Assembly: GCA_905221615.1 (NCBI GenBank)
Contig: CAJNDT010002057.1
Coordinates: 636,044-700,043 of the forward strand
DNA: 64,000 bases
Direction: 5' to 3'
From: Symbiodinium sp. CCMP2592
Lineage: Eukaryota; Sar; Dinophyceae; Suessiales; Symbiodiniaceae
Part shown: positions 11,481 to 23,219 of the stretch, piece after piece
Position numbering within the stretch: position 1 is the stretch's first letter
Layout: each line of letters opens with the position of its first letter
Program-made: the position numbers and the translations under genes
Notes under the pieces: model-generated
The model's database searches: none
The model's input: only the letters and a program-made list of their open reading frames with translations
Told to the model about the DNA's origin: nothing

Positions 11481-11836
11481 TTTAGGGTTTTCGGGCTCCT
11501 CTAAGGAAGGCCTTAGGGTTTGGGGTTTCCTTAGAAATGGGTTTAGGGCTTAGGGTTTACTGTTTAGGGGGTTCCCGAGGGTCCAAATACTCAAATTGTA
11601 GGGCTTTAGCTCCCGAAATCCATACTCTAACTCTACATGGTCTTTGGCCAAACCCTACTATTTGGTCACTTGGACCCTTAGACTTTAGGGCTTGGGGGTT
11701 CCTTTAAGTAAGGGTCTAGGACTAAGATTTCCTGCAAGTAAGGGCTCAAGTTTAAGGAAACGATCCTTTGAGTAAAGGTTTAGGGTTCCCTGTAAGGGTA
11801 CCTTTAAGGGTTTGGGTCTTGCTACTTCAATTACTA

Positions 11837-14404
11837 CCGCAGGACGAAAGTTCGCCATACAACATGAAGTTGAGAGATCACCACATGTTCACCCCTGTTC
11901 CCCCGTAGAATCCTAGCACAACCCCGCAAAGCTCTCCGCCGGAAACTATATAATAGTATAAATTTATTCCCGGAAAGTAATTACTCCGCCACGCTGGCCA
12001 CGTAAAATGGGTCTTGGGGCTCTCCGCCTCTCCGCGGCATACATCTATGTTATAATAGCTGCATGTCGAAACTTTCGGCCCGGTGGTGATTCTGGAATCA
12101 TGGCTGATCCTCCCAACCAAGCCAGGACATGTGGCTTTAAGGTCTTTGAGGCAGTGTCATTTGCTGAAAAAAGGGTGACGGCAATGCATGCCCGGTACTA
12201 AAGTTTCGTCGCATTCGTTAGCAACACTGAACGGAGTACGCAGTGGATGTCGTTATCTTTCCGCAATGCTGGACTGCAACCCCGAATTGCCCGCTACCGC
12301 AGGACGAAAGTTCGCCATACAACATGAAGTTGAGAGATCACCACATGTTCACCCCTTTTCCCCCGTAGAATCCTAGCACAACCCCGCAAAGCTCTCCGCC
12401 GGAAACTATATAATAGTATAAATTTATTCCCGGAAAGTAATTACTCCGCCACGCTGGCCACGTAAAATGGGTCTTGGGGCTCTCCGCCTCTCCGCGGCAT
12501 ACATCTATGTTATAATAGCTGCACGTCGAAACTTTCGGCCCGGTGGTGATTCTGGAATCATGGCTGATCCTCCCAACCAAGCCAGGACATGTGGCTTTAA
12601 GGTCGGGGTGAGGCAGTGTCATTTGCTGAAAAAAAGGGTCACGGCAATGCATGCCCGGTACTAAAGTTTCGTCGCATTCGTTAGCAACACTGAACGGAGT
12701 ACGCAGTGGATGTCGTTATCTTTCCGCAATGCTGGACTGCAAGCCCCGAATTGCCCGCTACCGCAGGACGAAAGTTCGCCATACAACATGAAGTTGAGAG
12801 ATCACCACATGTTCACCCCTGTTCCCCGTAGAATCCTAGCACAACCCCGCAAAGCTCTCCGCCGGAAACTATATAATAGTATAAATTTATTCCCGGAAAG
12901 TAATTACTCCGCCACGCTGGCCACGTAAAATGGGTCTTGGGGCTCTCCGCCTCTCCGCGGCATACATCTATGTTATAATAGCTGCACGTCGAAACTTTCG
13001 GCCCGGTGGTGATTCTGGAATCATGGCTGATCCTCCCAACCAAGCCAGGACATGTGGCTTTAAGGTCGGGGTGAGGCAGTGTCATTTGCTGAAAAAAAAG
13101 GGTCACGGCAATGCATGCCCGGTACTAAAGTTTCGTCGCATTCGTTAGCAACACTGAACGGAGTACGCAGTGGATGTCGTTATCTTTCCGCAATGCTGGA
13201 CTGCAAGCCCCGAATTGCCCGCTACCGCAGGACGAAAGTTCGCCATACAACATGAAGTTGAGAGATCACCACATGTTCACCCCTGTTCCCCCGTAGAATC
13301 CTAGCACAACCCCGCAAAGCTCTCCGCCGGAAACTATATAATAGTATAAATTTATTCCCGGAAAGTAATTACTCCGCCACGCTGGCCACGTAAAATGGGT
13401 CTTGGGGCTCTCCGCCTCTCCGCGGCATACATCTATGTTATAATAGCTGCACGTCGAAACTTTCGGCCCGGTGGTGATTCTGGAATCATGGCTGATCCTC
13501 CCAACCAAGCCAGGACATGTGGCTTTAAGGTCGGGGTGAGGCAGTGTCATTTGATGAAAAAAAAGGGTCACTGCAATGCATGCCCGGTACTAAAGTTTCG
13601 TCGCATTCGTTAGCAACACTGAACGGAGTACGCAGTGGATGTCGTTATCTTTCCGCAATGCTGGACTGCAAGCCCCGAATTGCCCGCTACCGCAGGACGA
13701 AAGTTCGCCATACAACATGAAGTTGAGAGATCACCACATGTTCACCCCTGTTCCCCCGTAGAATCCTAGCACAACCCCGCAAAGCTCTCCGCCGGAAACT
13801 ATATAATAGTATAAATTTATTCCCGGAAAGTAATTACTCCGCCACGCTGGCCACGTAAAATGGGTCTTGGGGCTCTCCGCCTCTCCGCGGCATACATCTA
13901 TGTTATAATAGCTGCACGTCGAAACTTTCGGCCCGGTGGTGATTCTGGAATCATGGCTGATCCTCCCAACCAAGCCAGGACATGTGGCTTTAAGGTCGGG
14001 GTGAGGCAGTGTCATTTGCTGAAAAAAGGGTGACGGCAATGCATGCCCGGTACTAAAGTTTCGTCGCATTCGTTAGCAACACTGAACGGAGTACGCAGTG
14101 GATGTCGTTATCTTTCCGCAATGCTGGACTGCAAGCCCCGAATTGCCCGCTACCGCAGGACGAAAGTTCGCCATACAACATGAAGTTGAGAGATCACCAC
14201 ATGTTCACCCCTGTTCCCCCGTAGAATCCTAGCACAACCCCGCAAAGCTCTCCGCCGGAAACTATATAATAGTATAAATTTATTCCCGGAAAGTAATTAC
14301 TCCGCCACGCTGGCCACGTAAAATGGGTCTTGGGGCTCTCCGCCTCTCCGCGGCATACATCTATGTTATAATAGCTGCACGTCGAAACTTTCGGCCCGGT
14401 GGTG
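11837..14404. repeat. Array 1 of the 464-bp unit (5.5 copies)
   Basis: Units start with the AGGACGAAAG motif at 11841, 12301, 12765, 13229, 13694 and 14157, periods 460-465, nearly identical. The last copy stops after about 248 bp at GGCCCGGTGGTG. The array is thus R-U-R-U..R, with R about 248 bp and U about 215 bp. R ends are imperfect inverted repeats (CGAAAGTT near the left, AACTTTCG near the right). Flanks show TA on both sides. Each R has a TATA-like AT-rich stretch. Frames of 64-112 codons recur only because the DNA is repeated. Confidence 0.9.
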
Positions 14405-14640
14405 TATCCACCGGCTTGCTTTGTTGTGGGAGGGTTGAGGGCCGTAAGGTTGAGGGTGTGGCTTCAGCTTGACGTTTAGGGGCTCGAGGATACTTTACAG
14501 ACTCAAGGGGAACAACACGACAGACATCCCAAAGCCCTAAAAACATAATCTCAGTGTCTCAGAGAGATGCTGTTTGCAGGGAGCGGGTTTTGTACCTAAA
14601 CCCTAAATTCTAAACCCTAAACCCTAAACCGTCGGCTCCT

Positions 14641-14680
14641 GAGGATCGTTGAAGGCTTTTTTGTCACGACAGCAAGTTCC
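14641..14680 (-). CDS. Candidate small exon
   Basis: After CTTCAG|G the minus strand reads ELAVVTKKPSTIL. Short, so chance is possible, but both the acceptor and the strand agree with the neighbouring islands. Confidence 0.3.
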
Positions 14681-14772
14681 CTGAAGGGGTCGGTCGAGGA
14701 GGGTTTAGGGTTGAGTTTAGGGCTAGAGCTTGCGATAGGGCCCATGTAAACTCAGGAGCCCGATGTCGATCT

Positions 14773-14835
14773 AGGCTCATAAGTGAACGCGGCCTTGGCT
14801 ACTTTGGAGTTAAGGGCCATCGGGGCAAGGTCGAG
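14773..14835 (-). CDS. Candidate exon, unassigned
   Basis: After GAG the minus strand reads LDLAPMALNSKVAKAAFTYE. It is a repeat-free island between telomere-like tracts and may splice to the small island at 14.66 kb. Confidence 0.4.
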
Positions 14836-15217
14836 CTCAAATGTATTTGTTGGTGACAGTCACAAAACCACTTGTTATTCACAGGTTTAGGGTTTAGGCC
14901 AGTCCTGCCAATGCTCCACCTCTGCATCGTAGTCTCGAACCTGTCGGTGCGTGCATCTCTGTGCAGTTCAGGGGTGCAGGAACCTATATGCCGAGCAGCT
15001 TTCAGACTCAGCTATACGCCCTGTAAGCTCTAAAATCTCAAACCTGAGCCAGCATAAGCACACCGTATCACCCGGCACCCGAAACTACCCCAAAAGGCCT
15101 GAGGGCGCTCCCCCAAAAAAGATGCTCGTATACCTGCCCCGAAACCCCAAGTCCTGCATCCTCCTACTCCGTCGTGCTCAAGCCATCTTGGGGAGTGAGT
15201 TCAGCGGCGAGAGAGAC

Positions 15218-15262
15218 ACGCACACACACACACACATTCACACTCACAGGCACGCACATGCG
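15218..15262. repeat. CA-rich microsatellite
   Basis: CACACA run with interruptions. Confidence 0.85.
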
Positions 15263-15429
15263 CCCCGCGTCGGACATACAAATCTTATTTCAAAAACTTG
15301 TCAACAGCCTTCACCTCCCAGCAACACTTCGCCATGAACCCTGACGCCAAAAGTCTGCAAATTTCCTTAACCTAAAACCCCCAAAACCCCAAAATCCTCG
15401 AACCCTGAACCTCAACCGCCAAACGCCAG

Positions 15430-15516
15430 GAAGGAGTTCCCCAAATCCTAATTCCTTGAGCCGGGTGTCGGCTTGCACCCTCTTGTTGAAGAGGGAAGAG
15501 AAGAGGAAGCCAAAGC
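15430..15516 (-). CDS. Candidate exon, unassigned
   Basis: After an AG|G acceptor the minus strand reads FGFLFSSLFNKRVQADTRLK then ELGFGEL. It follows the membrane-helix island on the same strand at 0.5 kb distance and could be its continuation. Confidence 0.45.
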
Positions 15517-16033
15517 CTCGGCTTATATGGGAGGGCTACTGGGGTTTATGTAGGCCCAGGGTTAACGTACTGGCCGGGATTTGGGCTTTAGGGGCTTTGA
15601 GAGGTGAGGGTTAACTAAGGGTTTCATGGGCTACGTACAACGACCGCTAGATGGTTGCAGAAGCGCCGATATCAGCTCGTCCAAGGCTGTCAATCTAGAT
15701 TTCTACAGTGACAACTGAAAATGAAGGCTCTGCAGCCTGAGGTCATGCCGCGGATTTGGCTCTTGACTGCGGGGTCTGGGGTCGTTTCGGGTTTTCGAGG
15801 CGTTCAGAAGGCTTAGGGTGTATGGGCTTAGCAGGGGTAGGCTTTAGGCGGTTTATGTTTAGGCATCAGGGTTTAGTGGGTTGCGGTCGGTGTCTCAACT
15901 GTCAAACTACCGGAAACAGTTCCAACAAAGACCTCGTAGCCTAGGTGCCCCTTAATAATAAGGGCACCCTACCCTGTTTCCCCTATTTGGCTTTGAAGAA
16001 GGGAGCCCAACAAGAAAAGTGGAAGAAAGCCAA

Positions 16034-16132
16034 CTACTCAGCGACCTCGTAGCCTGCCAGCAAGGCCACCACGCCCAGGCAGACGGTGGCCACAAATGGC
16101 AAATTCGGGGCCTTCTTCGTCGGATACCTCGG
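16034..16132 (-). CDS. Candidate exon with a membrane helix
   Basis: After CAG the minus strand reads PRYPTKKAPNLPFVATVCLG then VVALLAGYEVAE and a stop. Lys-rich residues precede a clean hydrophobic helix of about 18 residues. Either this is the C-terminal exon of a tail-anchored protein or a GA donor before the stop leads to the next island at 15.5 kb, which begins with another hydrophobic run. Confidence 0.5.
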   Translation of the reverse strand, partial: PRYPTKKAPNLPFVATVCLGVVALLAGYEVAE

Positions 16133-16181
16133 CTGTTTAGGGTTTAGGGATTAGGGTTGAAGGTTTAGGGTTTTAGGGTTT

Positions 16182-16302
16182 ACTTAACGGATGGGACTTA
16201 GTAACTATAGGGTTATAATTAAGATAACTATACGTATAATTGCTCATAGCCCCGATCAAGGTACTTATAACCTTACTTACTAAGTCCTATGACCCTCCAA
16301 GT
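16182..16302. mobile_element. Fold-back element, family A
   Basis: Full copy; left end diverged (ACTTAACGGATGGGACTTAG), right end typical. Confidence 0.8.
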
Positions 16303-16500
16303 AGGGTTTAGGGTTTAGGCCGGCATTCATGCGGATGTAAGGTTCAGGGTCTAAGGGTTCCGGGTGTCGGAGCCCTACAACCCAAAAACTCTAAATCGTG
16401 TAAACTCCAGATCCCTTCAGCCGTTTCGGATTAACGGCTCGGGATTCAGAGTTTAAGAACTAAGACCTCGGACTTATACCTACTTGTCGGGTATCATGGG

Positions 16501-16588
16501 GAACTCAAGTTTAACTTTTTTGGGTTATATAGGGATTATATAGGGACTATACTGCCCAAAAATAAGTTAAAGGTTACCTATCCTACTC
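16501..16588. mobile_element. Single-copy fold-back
   Basis: Arms TTTAACTTTTTTGGG and inverse around GGGATTATATAGGGAC. Confidence 0.6.
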
Positions 16589-17305
16589 TATTACTAGGTA
16601 AACAATGTGAAGCGCGGAGAGCGCAAACGAGTAGTCATGCATAGAAAACTCGGCACCAAAGCAGCAGTGGTGCACTCTCCGTCTTCCTATGCCGAAGTTG
16701 GGCTCTTCAGAGTCAGAGTATCTCTGCGCAGTGACAGCGGCCAAGGAGGCCATGAATTCAGCGTCGCGGCTGCCCTGCGCAGCAGGCCTGGGCCCCGTTT
16801 AGGGAAGAGTAAAGTTTACCCATTTTATGGGCTCCCAAATAGAAAGTCGTAGGACACCCAAGCAAAGCCCCTATAGGGCTTAAAAGTTCAAACTTCCAGA
16901 ATAAGACGAAAGTTTGGTTTTGGACCAATGCAAGAAGCAGTAAAAGCATCCTTTTTATGGGCTCTCAAACTATTTTCAGTCTTAGGACACCCAAGCCACA
17001 AAAGCGGCAAACCAAAAAGATCTCCAAGATCGACCAAGAGGCCGCCTGTACATCTACCAAGCGCCATGGACTTGAGAAGTCAAGCAGCGGCGAGTTGGGG
17101 GTGGGGCCCTTCTGTTGCACTCCCTGCACCTTCTTGCATGAGGCCTTTTTTTTGTAAGGGCCATGCACAAGAAGCCATTCACCAGACCATCCCGGAAGCA
17201 TTCAACTTTTCAGGGGGCTTTGGCAAGAAATGCGCAATCGTTGAAACCCAAACGCTCGCGAGCTCTCTCAGTGTTAGGGTTTAGGTTTAGGGTCTAACAC
17301 CTGGG

Positions 17306-17425
17306 TCACCAGCGACAAGAATTGAGGCTTTTGACAAAGAGCTCTTGTCCCGAGGCAGCAGCATTCCCTGCAATGAAGCACATGATGATGTTGGTGAAAA
17401 CCTGCAGCGAGATTTTCTTGACAAA
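17306..17425 (-). CDS. Candidate exon, unassigned
   Basis: After TCAG the minus strand reads FVKKISLQVFTNIIMCFIAG and continues NAAASGQELFVKSLNS. The pattern of hydrophobic positions suits a helical repeat protein. A possible GT donor follows NS. The island has no telomere-like repeats. Family not recognised. Confidence 0.45.
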   Translation of the reverse strand, partial: FVKKISLQVFTNIIMCFIAGNAAASGQELFVKSLNSCRW

Positions 17426-17676
17426 CTGAGCTGAAGCTTTCGCTTGGATTGTAAAGCAACAGAAACATGGGCTGCGGCGGGGATTGTAACAAACCATGAA
17501 CGGCATTCTCGTAGTCAGAATTCGTGCAAACCGAACAGCAGCAGCCCTTACATGACCGGCGTGCTCCGATGGACAAGCTTATTTCAGATCTGTGGCTTAA
17601 CTCCGGGTCCCCTTGGCAAAAACTCTTGTTGTCATCGCACTTGCCAAACATCCAACAGAACGAAATAAATCAAACA

Positions 17677-17727
17677 AACACACACACACACACACACAGA
17701 TATATACATATATATATATATACATTA
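17677..17727. repeat. CA and TA microsatellite
   Basis: (CA)n followed by (TA)n. Confidence 0.95.
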
Positions 17728-17902
17728 TCGACATAGGGCAACATAGGGCAAGGTCGGCCCAAACTGTAGTGGCTTCTCAAAAGTAGACTTCCATCCTAAG
17801 CCCAGACGCGACCACGCGACGCCGGTCTGAGGGGGGATTGAGGCCTATGATGTGCCGAGTATTGCAGTAGCATTCTGAGAACAAACATGTACTCTGTGCG
17901 TG

Positions 17903-18005
17903 CGTGTATACATCTATACATACATACGTACGTACATACGTATATACATACATACATACATGCATACATACATGCACAGGTGCTGGTATATACATTTATA
18001 TACAG
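17903..18005. repeat. TACA/TACG microsatellite
   Basis: Mixed ATACATAC and ACGTACGT units; frames through it are artefacts. Confidence 0.9.
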
Positions 18006-18326
18006 AAGTATACACTCTTGTCTGTCCATACCTGTTGTCTTTACATAGTTATTTGTCTGTGTACTGGTTTGATGGCTCACAATCACATCAGTTTCAATTA
18101 TTCGAGAATCTGCAACGGTCCTCGTTCGTAGCAATGGCGAGGAGCAGCCGCACCTTGCTCAGGAGCTGTGTCTCTTGAATAGGCCCAGATAGGCTTTGGG
18201 TTTCCGTGCTTATGCGTTCCAGATGTTTTGCGACAGGGCCCAGCCTGGACCCACCAAATATTGTGCCTGTTTGTCTTTCAATGTTGTATTCAGTCTGTAG
18301 ATCTCCTATCAAAACCCGACTATAAC

Positions 18327-18448
18327 CTGGAGGTACGCCAATTGCAGTTCCTCTGCTCCCTTCATCCTACAAACACGCTGAGCCGGGCAAGTCTTTGGTG
18401 CAAATCCACAGCAGTCGACAGCACACAGAGCCAGGTTGTGGCTACAAA
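18327..18448 (-). CDS. Candidate exon, Cys-rich
   Basis: Between AG and a GT donor (GTTATA) lies a 40-codon phase-1 stretch reading CSHNLALCAVDCCGFAPKTC and on to AEELQLAYLQ. A further open minus stretch (18094-18295, ..IQETQLLSKVRLLLAIATN) follows after only about 30 nt, too short for a usual intron. The plus strand is also open here (18228-18551), so strand is not settled. Confidence 0.35.
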
Positions 18449-19082
18449 CTGCCGAACTTTCGCCAATACTAGGAAACCCTACAAGCCCCAAGCCCCGAAA
18501 CCCCATCGCCGAAAAGCTCATGGAATGCAAAGCCTCTCTATCTGCAGCTAGAAAGAGCAGCCGGACGTCCCAAACATCCAGTGCCCCTTGAGCCGTTTAA
18601 GGACCTTCGTTGGTTCCCTTTTCTTCATGGCGGATTTAGGTTTAGGGTTTAGGCTTTACGGCGTCGGTTCACGATATGGCTAATGATCTGAATCTGGGAG
18701 CGAGGCAGGTGCCACATCCCACCAAGGAGCCTGTCGGCTTTCGGTCTGGCTTTCGGTAGTGTTGGTTTAGGCTGATTATAGAATTTTCCAATTTTACAAT
18801 GGCAAACATACGGGCGACTATGACGTTCCAGTTTGGAAAGCTTGTTTTAGGATTTGGTGATGTTGATTGGCCTTGGAATTTGGAACTTAGGTTATTTAAG
18901 GCTTTGGACGAGAGGTTCTGGAAGAGAACCCCTGGCTAAGTACAATGTGGCTCTTGGGAGCTGGCAGGTTTAGCATTCACGCATAAACAGATCTCTAGGA
19001 GTTTCCGCCTCCAATTCTTCGAAGCTTAAATGTAAGGATTCTTAGGTCCCAAAAGGACCCCCAAGAAGGGACCCCTAGTTTT

Positions 19083-19313
19083 CTGAGAGTCCAATCCGAC
19101 AGCTGTCAACGACACCTCTTCGTGCGAAGGCTTCAGCATGCCATGCCTGAAGAAAGGCTTGATCTGAATGCCGTAACTGCCAATCACGTCCAGCCCACCG
19201 TTTATGGATTCATAGGGCCTGAACCCTAAGCCACAAACACAAAATCGCCAAAATGCCTGAACAGACCCCTCAGCCTCTTCGTCTTCCAACTCCTCGTCCA
19301 GTGCTTTGGACAT
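19083..19313 (-). CDS. First two exons of a host gene, unassigned
   Basis: Exon 1 (19313-19267) begins with ATG and reads MSKALDEELEDEEAE. A GT donor in phase 2 precedes a short (48-nt) intron holding TTAGGG-like sequence. Exon 2 (19218 to about 19083, after TTCAG) continues PYESINGGLDVIGSYGIQIK and FFRHGMLKPSHEEVSL. The Gly codon is completed across the junction. An acidic N-terminus followed by a mixed alpha/beta stretch gives no family match. Islands lower on the minus strand (17.4, 16.1, 15.5 kb and below) may be its later exons. The very short intron is the weak point. Confidence 0.5.
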
Positions 19314-19680
19314 GGCGCGCGTGACGTCCTCGCCCGAACTTTCTCAAAGGATTTGAGGCTCAAAGTTTCGGAAATCACTACTACGAGGTTGGAAGAATCA
19401 TCTTATTTCCTTCTATATAAAGATACTGGATCTGAGTGAAGGGTTCGAATATTTGGGCGGCATCAAGGTTTCGAAGCCCAATCGTTGGAGTCGGGACTGG
19501 CTTCAGCGTTCAGGCATACCTGTAGCAGGCTGGAGTGAGGCACTTTGAAGGAGGAGTTAAACTTCCGGGGGTCATAGATGTTATAACTTATAACATACAC
19601 CAGTACAAGGTGTCGTAGATCTGGCAAAATGCAGGTAATTGCAAGTATAAGAATTCGGGTTCCATATTGTGGCCGGGTCG

Positions 19681-19807
19681 ATGGTAAGAAGCTAGGATAC
19701 CCAGTAACCTAAGAATAAAAAGTCCTCTCTTTTTTGGTATTGCGTAACTTTATAAGGAACCTAGGACTACAAAAAGGGAATAAGGGTACTACTGGGCATC
19801 CTAGCTT
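19681..19807. mobile_element. Single-copy fold-back
   Basis: Arms GAAGCTAGGATACCCAGTA and inverse, 127 bp, about 370 bp upstream of the gene start at 19313. Confidence 0.7.
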
Positions 19808-20239
19808 CGCCAAGAGCCAACACCTCCCAGTCAGTCGCAACTGTTCGGCCAGAGTGAGTCGACCCAAAACCTCAACTTAAGCCTCAATCCCTAACTCGAC
19901 TTAGGGCTTACGGTTTAGGGACCCAAACCCCTGAATCTAAGCACTAATCCCTAGCTCGACTGTGAATTTCTGGTTTGGGGTGTTAAGATGTCAAAACAGA
20001 CTGACAGTGACATGTAAGGGAATGCCATCTCCCCAAAGCTTACAACCTCCATTGTAGGGAGCTTGAGGGCTTAGGGGCTTTAAGGGTTTTGGGTTTGGGG
20101 GGGCTCCGACTTTTCATTGAAATCCACCCTGAAATACGTCGAACTTCGAAGAACGCACAAGGGCCCAAACTCCCGAATGGCTCGCCTGTCCAAACATTGC
20201 AAGCCCCAAGGAGCCCTAAACCCTAAACGCTTAAAGCCT

Positions 20240-20264
20240 ACTTTGGGGGATCATGGGACTTACT
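20240..20264. mobile_element. Family A end fragment beside array 2
   Basis: Only the first 25 bases of the element are present before array 2 begins. Confidence 0.6.
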
Positions 20265-21450
20265 ACAGCAGGACGAAAGTTCGCCATACAACATGAAGCT
20301 GAGAGATCACCACATGTTCACCCCTGTTCCCCCGTAGAATCCTAGCACAACCCCGCAAAGCTCTCCGCCGGAAACTATATACTAGTATATAAGTTTATTC
20401 CCGGAAAGTAATTACTCCGCCACGCTGGCCACGTAAAATGGGTCTTGGGGCTCTCCGCCTCTCCGCGGCATACATCTATGTTATAATAGCTGCATGTCGA
20501 AACTTTCGGCCCGGTGGTGATTCTGGAATCATGGCTGATCCTCCCAACCGAGCCAGGACATGTGGCTTTAAGGTCGGGGTGAGGCAGTGTCATTTGCTTA
20601 AAAAAAGGGTCACGGCAATGCATGCCCGGTACTAAAGTTTCGTCGCATTCGTTAGCAACACTGAACGGAGTACGCAGTGGATGTCGTTATCTTTCCGCAA
20701 TGCTGGACTGCAAGCCCCGAATTGCCCGCTACCGCAGGACGAAAGTTCGCCATACAACATGAAGCTGAGAGATCACCACATGTTCACCCCTGTTCCCCCG
20801 TAGAATCCTAGCACAACCCCGCAAAGCTCTCCGCCGGAAACTATATACTGGTATATAAGTTTATTCCCGGAAAGTAATTACTCCGCCACGCTGGCCACGT
20901 AAAATGGGTCTTGGGGCTCTCCGCCTCTCCGCGGCATACATCTATGTTATAATAGCTGCATGTCGAAACTTTCGGCCCGGTGGTGATTCTGGAATCATGG
21001 CTGATCCTCCCAACCAAGCCAGGACATGTGGCTTTAAGGTCGGGGTGAGGCAGTGTCATTTGCTGAAAAAAAAGGGTCACGGCAATGCATGCCCGGTACT
21101 AAAGTTTCGTCGCATTCGTTAGCAACACTGAACGGAGTACGCAGTGGATGTCGTTATCTTTCCGCAATGCTGGACTGCAAGCCCCGAATTGCCCGCTACC
21201 GCAGGACGAAAGTTCGCCATACAACATGAAGCTGAGAGATCACCACATGTTCACCCCTGTTCCCCCGTAGAATCCTAGCACAACCCCGCAAAGCTCTCCG
21301 CCGGAAACTATATAATAGTATAAGTTTATTCCTGGAAAGTAATTACTCCGCCACGCTGGCCACGTAAAATGGGTCTTGGGGCTCTCCGCCTCTCCGCGGC
21401 ATACATCTATGTTATAATAGCTGCATGTCGAAACTTTCGGCCCGGTGGTG
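20265..21450. repeat. Array 2 of the 464-bp unit (2.5 copies)
   Basis: Same unit as at 11.8 kb, starts at 20270, 20735 and 21203, same left and right phase (ending GGCCCGGTGGTG at 21450) and TA on both flanks. It interrupts or abuts a family A fold-back (20240-20264). It shares small variants (AAGCTGAGAG, ATACTAGTATATAAG) not in array 1, so the two arrays were homogenised separately. Confidence 0.9.
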
Positions 21451-21480
21451 TAGTAACTACCCTAAACCCCTAAACCCGAG

Positions 21481-21602
21481 ACTCTGGGGATCATGGGACT
21501 TAGTAAGTCAGGTTCTCAGTACCTTAATCGGGGATATAGGCTATTATAAGTATAGCTTCCGTAATACTAGCGCCAGTTGCGAAGTCCCATGACCCTTTGA
21601 GT
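21481..21602. mobile_element. Fold-back element, family A
   Basis: Full copy 30 bp beyond array 2. Confidence 0.85.
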
Positions 21603-22039
21603 ACAGCCTAAACCCTGAAAGCCCCAAGCTACTCTCCACCGAAAAAACGTCCTCTGCCGCATCGACGAGCTGGCCTCAGAAGCTTGCCAAGCCGGTTTAG
21701 GGCTTTAGGGTTTTGGGTTTCCTTTAAGGAATCTCCAAGAGATTTTTTCAAGTTCCTTGAAGGAATCTATAAGTGTGAGGTGTAGGGTTTGGGGTTTCGG
21801 ATTCAAGGGTTTGGGGTCGAGAGTTTATAGGGTTTCGGCTTAAGAGTTTTTAATTTAGAACTTTTCTGTAACCCAAAAGTAGGTAACATAATGGACCAAC
21901 AACCTTCTAAGTTCAGTTTTCTACAGACTTTTGGGGCCCTAAGCCTATTGTGAGGCCTGAGAGCTTAGACATCAGGTTTCGATGTGTTGAGTGCAACTTG
22001 GGGCAACTCCCATTTTGGGGTTCAGTGCCGCGGCCCTCG

Positions 22040-23110
22040 GCCCAAAACTCGGAAATCCCTACACCCCGAACACCTAAGCCCTAAACCCTGAACCTCCGAA
22101 AACCTAATCCCTAGCCGCTATAGGCCCTACATCTCTCAACCCGTGAGCCCAAACCCCAAAACCTGTATTCCTAAAACCCCACTAAACCCTACACCAAGTC
22201 CCTAAAGCACCGAAACCCAAAACCCCAAAACCCTCATCCCTAAACCCCAAATCCCACTAAGCCCTAAACCAAATCCCTAAAGCACCCAGAGCTGGGAGCC
22301 ATGGCCCATCAAGGACGCCGGCTTCAGACTGGGCCGGTCGTCTGGATGCAGGTGATCCTGAGCGTCAGGGTTTAGGGCTTGGGGTTTAGAACAGGGTTTT
22401 CAAGGCTTAGGGGTCTTTTAATGGGATCTATAAGGGTTCTATAAGAGTTCGTTTTTAAAGGGATCTAGAAGGGATCTATTCGGGGTTTAGGGCTTAGGGT
22501 TTAAGGCCTACAAGGTTTACTTTTTAGGGTTTAGGGTCTATAGGGTTTTGGGGTTTAAAGTCTATAGCAGAGTTTAGGGCTTGTCAGGTCTAGGGTCCGT
22601 GAGGCTTAGGGCTATGGGGGTTTAGGGTTTACGGTTTGGGGTGAGGGTTTAGAAATGCTCGGTGTTTGGTGACTTGAGGAGTTTGCGCTTAAGGTTCTTG
22701 ATTTAGCGGTCTAAGCGGTCTGCGTCTCAGATCTTAGGTGGGATGCGCTTCGGTGGCGAATGTCCTGCTATTAAACTGGAATAAGGGCTTTTGTGCACAA
22801 CTATATCTTTATGTTCGGGAGAAGTTAAGGCATTGGGGACTCTACAAGGGTGCGTGTAACTACTGACTACTCCGACCATGATACTGCTTTCCAAAATAGG
22901 AACCCTTGCAGGAACCCACATGCCCAAGAACGCACAACCAAAACCCTAAACCCTACGCCCCAAAGCCCTACCCCTAAAACACTCCTAAACCGCAAAAAAC
23001 TCTAAACCCTAAACCCTAAAATTAACCTAAACCTCCAAACCCCTATAAACCCCAAAACCCCAAACCTCTAAACCCTAAACCCCAAACCTCTAAACCCTCC
23101 CTAAAACCTA
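22040..23110. repeat. Telomere-like tracts with orientation switch
   Basis: C-rich units to 22290, an exon island at 22286-22357, G-rich units 22360-22640, C-rich units again 22930-23110. Confidence 0.8.
22286..22357 (-). CDS. Candidate exon, unassigned
   Basis: Between CTCAG|G and a GT donor (GTGCTT), a phase-0 stretch of 24 codons reads DHLHPDDRPSLKPASLMGHG then SQLW. Well framed by splice sites and flanked by dense telomere-like repeats. Confidence 0.5.
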
Positions 23111-23124
23111 AACCCTAACACTGG

Positions 23125-23215
23125 GCCGAGCCGCTGGATGCCCAGCCCCGTCATGGCCTGCATGCCTCAGCCGGGTACGCTGCGGGCTTGACCCTGGTGC
23201 TTGTGGGACGGTATA
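23125..23215 (-). CDS. Weak exon candidate
   Basis: A GC-rich island free of telomere-like repeats. On minus, AG|G acceptors precede VKPAAYPAE or AMTGLGIQRLGPV; on plus it reads WAEPLDAQPRHGLHASAGYA. Strand and splice sites are unsettled. Confidence 0.25.
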
Positions 23216-23219
23216 AGTA

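Noticed and set aside
11878-14069. Recurring frames of 64-112 codons in the 464-bp units
   Set aside because: They repeat because the DNA does; both strands are open equally and no protein features appear.
11837-14404. 5S rRNA, spliced-leader RNA or U-snRNA repeat
   Set aside because: No leader sequence, 5S core or snRNA signature was found in the unit.
17796-18134. Frames over the 17.9-kb region on both strands
   Set aside because: Produced by a TACA/TACG microsatellite.
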